Part shown: piece after piece, positions 43,886 through 54,780 of the stretch
Layout: the number at the start of each line of letters is the position of its first letter
Position numbering within the stretch: the first letter of the stretch is position 1
From: Xanthoparmelia taractica
Taxonomy: Eukaryota > Ascomycota > Lecanoromycetes > Lecanorales > Parmeliaceae
DNA length: 64,000 nt
Direction: 5' to 3'
NCBI GenBank assembly: GCA_033085395.1
Contig: JANQBS010000176.1
Location: 20,569 to 84,568 of the forward strand
Program-made: the position numbers and the translations under genes
The notes under the pieces: generated by a model
Database searches by the model: none
What the model was told of the DNA's origin: nothing
The model's input: the letters and a program-made list of their open reading frames with translations, nothing else

Positions 43886-45069
43886 TTAAGAGAGGGTGGC
43901 AGGAATCTTGAATACCCTCTGGGTACGAGTGACCACTGCAACGACATACAACTCTGTCCCATTCTCATTCCCATGCTACAAGCCAGGGTGAGGAATGCCA
44001 GTCCTTCTCACCCTGCGGCATGGGCATCTCGTCAATGGCCACAGGCGTTTGAAAATCAGGGATGTTGTTGAAAACCATCGCTAGATCCCTGTTCCCCGAG
44101 TCTGTAAGGTCTCGGCATATTAGAAATGCCACAGATTTGCCGCTAGGAGAAAACACAGGGTTGAAGCTGCGCCCCTTGAAGCCTTGGACGTTGATCATCC
44201 GAGGAGTTGGTATCATCGTTTCAGTGAAGGTTTTGAGAGGTATGTAGTAGACATTGACATTGGCAGGCTGGGCTGTACCGCTGGGGTTGTGGTGTGCAAG
44301 AAAGACAATACCGCTTGTGGAAATGTCGAAATCTGTGGAATGTCCGACCGGAGAGTGCAGAGGAGATTCCAAACCTGTGTTTTTCAGAGCATTTACAAAA
44401 CTCGTCGGAGAGACGATGTATTTCAAATTCGTTGTGCTGCTCATTGCCTTGATTCGAAGCGTCGTGTACCATATCGCATTTCGTACTTCGTTGGTGGACC
44501 CTTCTCTTTCAGAATTGAAAAGGCTGCCGTTCGATGTGGCCGGGCAAGCCACAGCTATTGCTATGTCATCGTATTGGTCGTGAAGCCTGCGCACCTTGAG
44601 ATGGGAAGCCTTTGCGTTGATCCTGCCGGCGCGATGCCTACTCGCAGGTTGTGTATATAGCGGCCCTATCGATGCTCTCGATGATGTTTCCAGATAAACA
44701 CTTTCTTGCCCCACATCTTCTGTATCCGCGATCCAGAACTCTGTTGCTCCAAAGTCTACGTCCTTCAGCCAAAGCACCAGGCCCCCTTTGCCCAGCCATT
44801 TGGCTTCCTTGTCCCGTGGATCATTTGAGAAGAGAGTGGAGGTCCCCGTGAGAAGATCTTCGATTCTGGTCTCAGTGATTGCATGGCTCTCGGGCGTCTG
44901 TGTACTGACCGTGTAGATAGCTTTGGAGCCTTGCTTGTTTGGAAGGGCGGCGGAGTGAGGGAAGATATACGGTGTGAAGCTTGCAAAGATTAGAGCGTGT
45001 TTATCACTGAGATGTAGGATCAAAAGCTCACCTGGTTGTAGAAGCGTTCGAGGCACTTGAGGCTTGCAT
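43886..45069 (-). pseudogene. Truncated, frameshifted S9 (dipeptidyl/acylaminoacyl peptidase-like) gene
   Basis: Exon 1 (45069-45032, MQASSASNASTT) and exon 2 (44979-43965) are joined by a 52-bp intron (GTGAGC...TTGCAAG) and encode 350 residues of beta-propeller character. Typical pieces are SKAIYTVSTQTPESH, WLGKGGLVLWL, SHLKVRRLHDQYDD, FDISTSGIVFLAHH and FNPVFSPSGKSVAFL. These match the N-terminal propeller of S9 peptidases of the dipeptidyl-peptidase V/acylaminoacyl-peptidase type. The frame stops at PWLVAWE, yet the +1 frame continues at once with NGTELYVVAVVTRTQRVF, as the family would, until TAA at 43886-43888. The whole alpha/beta-hydrolase domain with the Ser-Asp-His triad is missing; full proteins are about twice as long. 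It is a probable pseudogene, or a propeller-only protein if expressed. Confidence 0.7.
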
Positions 45070-45358
45070 GATAGTGATGGTTACATTATGCTGGTCATTA
45101 CTCTCACTGCAGTGTGAGTTTAATGTACTGTTGTAGAGGGTGATGGTGGGCGTGGGGGAGGTTTGGCGGGATCAAATAGGAACGGTGGTGACGGGTAGGG
45201 TGTTCATCGGGTCTACAACAACATACGTCATCTGTCTTCACAATGACACAAAAAGGAAGGTAAGCTACAGTTTGCGCAATGAAACCATTCACTTCAAATT
45301 CGCATTCACTGAATACATACATTTGTCTTCCTTGATATCTTCCATCAACACGCCAATC

Positions 45359-46960
45359 ATGGCGCGCGATGGGGAGCCCTTACACCGATCGTTGGTTCGG
45401 GATACCACCGCCTACTTGAGCTACATTCTAATGGTAGTTGCTATTGGGCCCCTTCAATTCGGCTTTCATCTGGTACCTTTCTTCTCCTGATGATCGGCGT
45501 GGACCAGCTAATGCTACCTAGGCGGAGCTCAACCCTCCTCAAGATGTCATCACCTGTGAAAAGAAGAGCATCAACAGCGCCGCCCTTCACTCCAAGCTCC
45601 CTCAATGTATCTCCATGAACACTGACCAGTTCGCCGTCGTCTCCTCCATATTTACTCTCGGTGGCCTTCTCGGAGCTCTTGCAGCAGGCCCACTATGCAA
45701 CAAGTTTGGGCGACTGCTCACCCTGCGCCTTACAACCATCTTCTTCATCATCGGCCCCATCTTCGAAAGCGCTGCTCCTGGCATTAGTCTTCTAGCATTT
45801 GGAAGAGTCGTCTCTGGACTTGGGGCAGGCGCAGCACTTGTTGTCGTACCAATCTACATCTCAGAGGTTGCACCGCCAAAAGAGAAGGGTTTATTTGGTG
45901 CTTTGACGCAGATAATGGTCAATATGGGGATTGTGATTGCTCAAGTCTTGGGATATTTCCTAAGCAAAGACAGTCTGTGGAGGATCATTCTGGCCGTTGC
46001 TGGAGGTATCGGAGTCTTCCAGTTACTTGCGTTATCGCTGGTCCCAGAAAGTCCAAAATGGTTGGCCGAGCACAGGAGCCCACAGCATGCGAGACACGTT
46101 TTGCGAAAAATGAGAGGGCACGACGCGAACTTGGATGAAGAGGTCAAGGCGTGGAACGTGGACAGCAGCCGAGAAGACATTTGTACGTTTTTTCCTAAAA
46201 TATATTTTGTTGAAAACATAGCTAACATTTACCAGCGGAAGAGGAATCACTGATCAGCGCCCCGCCTGGCACACACCCCGGTCCTAATCCTGAGGCCGCA
46301 TCAGACACAGTCGGCATCTTCGGCGCCTTCATGCACCCGAGTTACCGACCTGGAGTTATCGCAGTCGTTGCCGTCATGGTCGCTCAACAGCTCACAGGTA
46401 TAAACAGCATCATCATGTACTCTGTAAGTCTATTGTCGAGCCTACTGCCTACGAAAGCGGCCCTCCTCACGGTTGCCGTCTGCGCCTTCAATCTCGTCTT
46501 CACAACTGTCTGCGCGCCCCTCTCTGACAAGATTGGGCGCAAGACATGCATTCTTTTGAGCATAGCTGGCATGGGTACCAGCTCCATCTTACTAGCCATC
46601 GGTATTGGAGAAGGCGTCAAGGTACTCGCCGCCATCGCCACACTCCTTTTTGTTGCCTTTTTCGCCGTGGGCTTGGGACCAGTCCCTTTTATCCTGGCCA
46701 ACGAGCTCGTGGGACCGGAAGCCGTGGGCGCAACGCAGAGTTGGGCTTTGGCGGCCAATTGGGTAGCCACATTCATCGTCTCCCAATTCTTCCCGATACT
46801 GAACAAGGCCATGGGTGAGAAGGGGCGAATCTACTACCTATTTGCAGGGCTGGATTTAGTGCTGGGTGCTTTCATTGCCTGGTGGGTACCAGAAACCAAG
46901 GGAAAGAGCGGAGCAGATGAGGTTTGGGGCAGAAAAGAAGCTCGGGAACGGGTCGAATAA
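45359..46960 (+). CDS. MFS sugar transporter
   Basis: Exons 45359-45472, 45522-46182 and 46236-46960 are joined by introns of 49 and 53 bp (donors GTACCT and GTACGT, the second with branch GCTAAC) and give 499 residues. It has twelve predicted membrane segments with sugar-porter signatures: FGRVVSGLGAGAALVVVPIYISEVAP, NKFGRLLT, PESPKWLAEH at the end of the first half, QQLTGINSIIMYSVSLLSS in TM7, SDKIGRKT and the C-terminal PETKGK. The relatively short loop 1 with two cysteines and the IMYSVSLLSS motif resemble fungal transporters near yeast Vps73/human GLUT-like proteins (inference). Substrate is probably a hexose. Confidence 0.92.
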
Positions 46961-47555
46961 ACAATGCTTTGAGCGGGCAAAGCTGGGATTTGGATAATGA
47001 TTATGTTTGTACCGGTAGTGCGTTGGCCTGCCGACGTTTCTGTTGTAGTATCGTACACGAATTTACAGTTGTGAATGGCAGTCCCTATCCAGTGGCTACA
47101 GCTTAACGATAGTAATGAATCCTCCCAAGCTTGAGAAGTAACATGGCCTTTCAGGTCCTGAGCAAGCTGTCTGTCTGTCTGTCTGTCTATCTATCTGTCG
47201 CTTTAAAATGGCAATACCACTTTCCTACGTGTCTGTCTGCATTTGAAGATCTTGCTTGAAGCCCGAGTGCGAGAATCACGAAATCTTTTTTTTTGTGCTG
47301 GCTGCAACGTCCCTGGCTGCTATGCTATGTTAAAGACCCTTTCCTCTTCTCTTCTTCTTCTTCTTCTTCTTCTTCTTCTTCTTCTTCTCGTCTTCGCTTT
47401 CCTTTTCTCCTTTCCTCCTTTCCCCCTCCTTTCCCCCTCCTTTCCTCCTTTCCCCCTCCTTTCCCCCTTTCCACGTTTCCTCCTTTCCTCCTCTCTTCAA
47501 AGACGCAACTCAGCCAGCCTTAATAAAGACGCTGGAGCTTACGTACATACATACA

Positions 47556-47586
<31 letters not shown>

Positions 47587-48690
47587 TCATTCATTCATTC
47601 AGTCAACATACATGTTTCGCATTCTTGTTTCGCTTTTTTTATGACAGACAGCTGATGAGAAATGTAAGGAGCTTCCTTCTATATAGGATAGAAAGATATG
47701 AATATGAGGATTTTTTTTTGCAAGCGATGATGGGGTATTTGATGTTGCTTATGTGGTTGGTTGGTTGGTTGGTTACTTGTTTGCTTGCTTGCTTGGATTT
47801 TTGGGGAATTGGGGAATGGGTAAGGTATGTTGGAAAAGGGGAAGGGGAGGGGATGGGGGAGGGGTGTGGGGTGGTAGATGTATGATAATCCGAAAGCTCC
47901 CACGAGTGAGATAAGGAAATATCTTATTTCTTTCCCGGCGTGGTTTTCTGAGTCTTGAGGTGGCTGGGGGGTTCTTTGAGCTGAGGAGCAGGGATGGAGG
48001 AGGGGATGATGATTTATTTATTTAGTGATGTGCAGGTTGCTTGGATGGTGTGCTGTGCTGTGCTGTGCTCTGTGGTGCGGTGTGGTGCGGTGTGGTGTGG
48101 TGTGGTGTGGTGTGGTGGCGCCTGTTTATATACACGGCTGGCTGGCTGTAGTTATGCACGTGAATGATGTTGCTGTCTCAGGCGACCTTGGCACGCTTTG
48201 TCCTAATCGACAGAAAGGGGTAGTTGCGGAGACACATTGAACAAGATGGGTGGACGAGACGCTTCACTTTAGCACTTCCACTGTTTTAATAACTGTATTA
48301 TACACTCGCTTTTTGTTTATGTTGGTTCTTTGGGTGATACATGCCTTCTGATTTGGAAATATGGAAAAGGGAAATGAAAAGGTAATTCCCGTATACCAGG
48401 CCCTACAATCATCTCTTATACTGAGTGAGTTCTGGCGTTCATGCATAGGACGTGTGGCGAGGGTTTGCGTATATTACTCACCTCTGACTGCACCGGCAGT
48501 GTAGACATTTGGTAAGGACAGGGTTTGACTTCGTTTCTGTTGGAGACTCGACGGCGATACCAACTTTGTATATGGCTTGGAGCGCGGGTTTGTCAAGGTA
48601 TGGAGGAAATAGAGGATGCGGTGGAGTTTTGGGTGTGTACACAAAACGACTTGACGGATTTACGGGAAGTCCTGGGGGCGCAGGATTCGG
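46961..48690. other. 1.7-kb gene-free spacer up to the AT-rich boundary
   Basis: It holds a TCTG tract (47,167-47,186), a CTT repeat (47,350-47,388), C/T pentamer tracts (47,400-47,480), a long ACAT repeat (47,541-47,584) and a TGGTG/TGCTG-type repeat (48,045-48,117). No credible coding frame is seen. Confidence 0.45.
47541..47584. repeat. Microsatellite (ACAT)n
   Basis: About eleven perfect copies of ACAT. Confidence 0.85.
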
Positions 48691-49772
48691 CTAACTTATC
48701 TTGCTACTCAAATTTATATAATAGTTCTATTAAAATAAGAGTAGCTGGATAAAATATCTATAATATAATATCGCAATTATTTTATAAGATCTATATGTAA
48801 ATATATAACGTAATAAATAGTTATTATATGCTTACAAGTTTAGGCCCATGAATTAAATTCATAGTACTCACAGTACTTCACAGTAGTCCTGAGTATAGTA
48901 GGGGTACACGTGATCATATATAGCTACAGGCCACATTATATATATATATTTATTAGGCGTTAGTTATTCGTCTCGTAGCTTAATAAGTTAAATTAGACGC
49001 TAATTGTTTGCTATGCGATATTTACCTTCTTTCACTACTATTAAATCGCTTTATAATCTATTTCTATATCTAGTCTTACACTAAAAGAAGAACCTATTTA
49101 ATAATCTTATTCTTAATACACCTCGCCGACCGGGCGGGTTATCTTCTTGAGAGATCGCCTAGAACTATAATAAATAGCCTAGCGGCCCTAGCCTTATTAA
49201 TAATTCGACTTAAGACTATATATAGTTAATTATACGCGAAGATCTTAGAATAAAGATATAGATCGATATATTATAAGAACTGACCCTAAGACTTATTAAT
49301 AGTTATACTAAAGACGAGACGAATTAAGAATTATATTCGTTGAAAGAAAGTATATAGAATATTCGAATTAAGTGACGTTAGAGAAATACGAGATATATAG
49401 TGTCGTTTATCGTCGTGCTTATTCTCTAATATACGATAATCGAGTGTCTTAGACTTAATATGCTTAACTTATAGTCGTGTTTCGTTATATAGACTCATAT
49501 TTTACTTTAAATTCCTTAGTAGCATTATTATATAGTTTTATTTTAACTTTAAGTGATAAGATGAAAGCGAGGCGAGTTCGAAGATATTTATTATTTTAAT
49601 AGATAGAAGAAAGTTATTCTTCTTATTAACGACTTAATCTCGATTATTATAAATCGTCTTAACTTTAAAGAACTTATTAAGAACGTAGCGATTAAATCGA
49701 GCGACGTTTTTATTAAGAATATAAAGAATCGCCTAAGACGTGTAGAAATTAAATGTTTGATACGAATCTAGA
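48691..49772. other. RIP-degraded AT-rich DNA left of the retrotransposon
   Basis: Base composition changes abruptly near 48,690 from gene-like to strongly AT-rich with many TAT/TTA/ATA words and stop codons in all frames. The DNA is probably remnant transposon, but I cannot assign a family. The LTR retrotransposon at 49,773 is inserted into this same AT-rich sequence, since the CTAGA target site continues at 60,718. Confidence 0.5.
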
Positions 49773-49946
49773 TGTCATGGAAAATAGGTCTTGGGATTAA
49801 TGATTGAAAAGTCTGTGGAATTCTAAGGGCCGCAGGGCGGAGATCATGCTAAGAAACTAATACAAATTTGGCCTAGCCTCCCCGATCTTCCCGGAATATT
49901 CTTTCTCGAAATATCTTTGATATTAATATATAGGAAAACCGTGATA
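49773..49946 (-). repeat. 3' LTR (left copy, element on minus strand)
   Basis: 174 bp, from TGTCATGG to CCGTGATA. It differs from the right copy almost only by C/T and G/A transitions (one visible A/T transversion), as RIP would produce. It is preceded by the target duplication CTAGA. The element-sense sequence just before it (minus strand, from ~49,960) reads TGGGAATAT, a weak polypurine-tract candidate. Confidence 0.92.
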
Positions 49947-49949
49947 ATA

Positions 49950-52900
49950 TTCCCATAACAATAAGAAAAATAAGCGATCTCGCTTGCTTATTATAATCTT
50001 AATCAAACTTTAATTTATTAATACCGTTACTTATAGTAGCGAATTCGTATTAATGAAAAAATACTAGAAAACTAATAGCAGTAAGATTATATTAGCGATT
50101 GAAAGTATATAGTGTAGAAGTAGTTAGAATATCACAATAACAATATAGTTATTAATTGATATCTTCCTTTAATAATCATATAAACGCTATCGAGTAGAGA
50201 AGAATAATTCTCGATTAATAATACTTGTTAAGTCGTTTAAATGTAGCGATAAGATAAGTAGATATAATGTAGTATTAGATGACATTAGCAGCAATCATTG
50301 TATTCTTATACTGTTGTATTAAGTCATTAAAGTTTATAAGATCTTTAACGTTATACTACTAATTATATTTAGGTTTATATTTTAATTATCTAATAAGATA
50401 CTACGTGATATAATCTCTATCTTTTCGAATAACTCGCTTATTAAGAATTCGCTTTACTTTCTAGAACTTATACTTATTAGTATTCCCTTTTATATACACA
50501 CTATCTAGCTAATTAGAGATAAGACGATTATACGAGTTAGAGTTAGGGATAGACTTTAATTAAGTAATGCTAAAGATCGAATATATATTTTAATGCCCTA
50601 GAATAGCTAATTTGTAGGCCTATTTATCGACTTTCTATAGTATCTTAAATAGATTAATATACTATTAAGATAGCTTAATAATAATAGCAGCAGTGATAGA
50701 GATAGAATAGTCTTTGTGCAGTCGTAAATAAGCTCAATCGCTCTACTTAAGAAAAATTAATTAATACTTTCTATTATAGTAATATTTTTGATTTATCTAA
50801 GCAAATCAAGTGGCCTATTAAGTTAAAATTCGTAAGCTAGTTCGTTGAGAGTTTTATTATCAATTATAGTTAAGATCGAGTTATTAAGTAGAGCTTATAT
50901 TCGTGAGAGAACTAACGACCAGAGAGCGAGATTCTATATAATATGTAAATAGAATCGTAGTGCTATCTTCGCTATTTAATCAATTCTCTCGCTACTTTTA
51001 TTTATCTAAAAGTAATTAATAATCGAATAAAATAAGTTCACTCCGAGCTTCTTAAAGAGCTTCAATTAAAGCTTAGAAAGAAACTTCCTATTACGATCCG
51101 TGAGTAAAACCCTTAAGATTCCCTAGTCTATAATATTAAGTCTATTAAGTAATATAACAGCTCATTAGACGATAGAATAGTCCTTTTTATCAGGCACGAA
51201 AGTTACCTTCTTTATAAACTTATCTATCATAAAAAGAATAATATCGAACGTCTTATTTACTAATTTTAAGAGTATTAAAATAAAATTCAAAGTAAGTATA
51301 TAAAACGGCACTAGCGGAGACTCGATTGACTATAGAAAGTCATAAGGGCGATATCGGCGTATTTAAAGAATAAGGCATTCAGGGTAGAATCTAATATACT
51401 GTCGAAGATGTTTAATTAATTCATAAATATATCAAATATTCGAAATCTTCTTATAAGACTTCTCAAATCCCAAATAATTATCTTTATAAGCTATTTCAAG
51501 AACGATTTTAATTATACTTTGAGGTATATAAAGACGCTACACGCCGATAAGCTTACTCACATGAAAGAAAAGATTTTAATATTCCTATATAATATCTATA
51601 TATCTGCCACGAACGAAAGAAAGATCGATAACGTCCTCGTTAATATCCTTATTCTTAGCTATTAAAATAGAGATTCTAACATAAAATAAATCTATTTTAT
51701 AGTCGTTTTCGAGGCCTTCAAGGAACGTAGAACTTATCTTCACAAATATAGTAGTGAAGAGAGCATCTAGCTCATTATGCTTATTAAAAAGAAATATACT
51801 ATTAGCACTTATAAGCCTTAAAAGTGCATCGAGGACGATATACTCTTTTCTAGGCTTATATCGAATATTAAGACGAAATTATCTAGGAAATTAAAAAGCT
51901 CTAATAAGACGAACGTTTATTCTCATAATAAAATTCGTTGAAGTAATCAATAATTATTTCATAATATTTAGGATAACAGAATAATCTATTTGAATAATAG
52001 TAGCATACTACGAAGAATCTATTAAATACCTTATTTTCTTAAGCACTTAGACAAAGTCTACTACCTCGAATTCTATTAACCAATAATTGCGTTTAGCTTA
52101 AATTAATCCTCGAGATAAAAATATAATTATTTAAATTACAGTGCGAGAAGGTTATTTTGAGCTTGAGTTTAAACTAAATTCTTTATTCTTAATATAAAAA
52201 ACCTATACTTTAAAGCCGAATTCTTTTGAAGCATTTAAATTCATTTAAGTTAATTTATTGAAATCGTAATAAATAAGCAGAGAAGATCGAGATAATACTA
52301 TTTATAGGCTATCAAAACTTACTTATTCTAGCTTAATTAATAAAAATAATTTAAAGCGTGAAGAATAGACACGACGAGGATTACCTTTTAACGAAGCTTC
52401 TTTTAAAAGCCTTATCTTAAGATTCTATAAAGGTGCTATAAACTATACATAATAATAAACTAAGCTACGAAGATAGTTAGTTAAATTAAGATAATGCTCT
52501 AAATCTCTTAGAATAGCGAGGTAATTCAGCTTAACAATCGCTTTAAGTTTATTATCTATAGTAGTTATTCTCAAAGAATTAACATATCAATTAAATAAAT
52601 TAATATTTAAATATTTTAGAAAGGTCTTTTTAGAGGCGATTAAAATATTATACTTTATTAAGAGTTAAAAAAGTCTTTTTAAGTGATAAAGATACTTAGA
52701 AAAGCTATTAAATTCAATAATAATGTTATTAATATAGGCCTGCGCGAAATTCTTGAGAGCTCTTAAAATATAATTAATTCTTCTCTGTACGTAGGCAATT
52801 AAATTCATATATCTTATAATTAGAACATTGAATATTTCCTATTCTCGATACGTGACTACTATAAGTATATATCGAAAATCGAGATATATAAGCCATTAAT

Positions 52901-54587
52901 AGAAGAATAATACTATATCCAGCACTATCAAATGCGTATAACCAAGTAGTTTTAAGATAATATCTAATTGAAGAGGCACGAAATAAACGTCTAGCACAAT
53001 AAGATCGTTCAGGCCTCGAATATTAATTATAGCTCTATCTTTTCTCTTATTATTAGATAGAGTTTTTTAAACGACGAAGACGAAATAGCTAAACGAAGTT
53101 GACTACTTTATATACTTTAAATGATCTTACTATTGAAGTGCATCGAACGTTTTATTAATTACTATCTTATCTATTAAATTAAGGAAATAGACTTTCACTC
53201 TTTTATTAGATAGTCTTAACTATTAATTATCCCAAAGAGAAAGCTTCATCTATTTATTCTATAACACTTTAATAAAATCTTTATTTTTTTATAAAGACGG
53301 AAACTTATTAACTAGATCAGTTAATTACTATTTTTCTTTCTTACTTTCGTAGATTATTATATCGTTAAAGAGCTTTAATTCTATATTCTTAGAATTAATA
53401 AAATCACTTAAGATTTCGTTGAGAATTTTACTCTTAGCATAATTAATTAGAGACTTAAAGCTATTAGCTAGACTTATTAATATAATAGCTATAAGAGTGA
53501 CTATCTTCTTTACTCAATTCGATAATTTCGAATACTTTTCAAGCTTAGCTAAAGATATTTCTATATTAATAAAGAAGACGTTTTCGTAGTCGACTTCTTA
53601 TAGTATTCTTAAGTGTAATTTCTTAAGAATTTGCATAGCATAATTAGTCTCGTTTTTAACTATCACACTAGCAATGTTAATATTAATTATATATATATAC
53701 ATAATTAGATTGTGCTGCTTTGCAGGCTTGAAAATAAAGTCCCTATTAAATAGATTCTTAGACGTAATTATAAATAGAATTTACTAAGCTCGAGGGGCGA
53801 TTATAAGTGCTTTTTATGCTCGAATTAATTATTTTATATACTAATCAACGTTATAAGTTATAATTTTAATAATAATATCACAACTATCAATACGTGCTTC
53901 GTTTTTACTTACATTAAGTATAATTTTCTTCGATTTCATAATATTATTTTTCATTAGAAGATTTGCCTTTAAATTATTAATTAAATAAATTTCTTTTATA
54001 ATGCAAGTAAGGGTCTTATTATTATTTCTTTTAAGATCTAAGAGATACATTAAAATAAGTATATATTTATCGATATTATATATTATAGAATTAAGCCTTT
54101 TGACACGTAGATAAGATAATATCTTTCTAATTTTCATATTAGGTAGAAGAAATAAAAGCCATTACTTATCGATTAATATCACGTCAATCTCTAAATTAGT
54201 ATATTCTTTCTTATTCTTAGCTATATTTAGCATAAATCATAGTGAAATATAAGCGTAATTTCAGTCACGAAAACTAAAACCAATGTCTAATCTAGCTCTA
54301 TTCTTGAAATCTAATTAAATAATTTTCATAGCAAAAGCATCGATATTCGTTTATGTATTTGTCGATGATTTAAACGTAGAAAGTAATGATTTAGAATAAT
54401 ATTTAACTCGTAAATGCTTATATAATTTCTATAGTACGTTTAAATGTCTATAAATCTAGCAAAAGAATTATTATAATATTAATTATTCAACTTATTAAAA
54501 TCATAATCTAATTGCTACTCTTAATAGTTATTAATTTTAGTATTCTATTAAAGCGTATTTTCTTCCGCTTGGCCAGGATTCTCTTAC
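49950..54587 (-). pseudogene. Gypsy pol remnant (protease, reverse transcriptase, RNase H, integrase)
   Basis: Minus-strand frames interrupted by many RIP stops still show family pieces. A protease-region fragment is at 53,841-54,137 (IKEIYLINNLKANLLMKN). The reverse-transcriptase fingers are at ~52,945-53,060 (NIRGLNDLIVLDVYF and THLIVLDI). The active-site region is at 52,700-52,760 (FAQAYINNIIIEF, with the catalytic YxDD now YINN at 52725-52736). An integrase-core stretch is at ~51,090-51,245 (MIDKFIKKVTFVPDK, then LLTDRNRKFLS). This order defines a Gypsy-type pol. No segment can encode a working enzyme. Confidence 0.85.
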
Positions 54588-54780
54588 TTATTTTTCGCAA
54601 TAGTGGGACTGTGAGTTAGTGGGTCCAATATGAGGTCATGCTATTAGCGTTGTTTTATTAATATGCGATATACGAGACACGTGTCCGAGGCGAGCACTAT
54701 TTGTATGGCCACTGCACCAGCAGTTGGCTCTTCATTCGAATTGTTCTCTTTCAGAGCCATATTGTTCTTCTTTCAGTTAG
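54588..54780. repeat. Junction segment A, copy 1 (left of the satellite array)
   Basis: About 190 bp beginning CGCAATAGTGGGACTGTGAG and ending TTGTTCTTCTTTCAG. It matches 58,148-58,320 with differences that are almost all transitions. On the minus strand it reads as the start region of pol (MALKENNSNEEPTAGAVAI). Confidence 0.85.
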
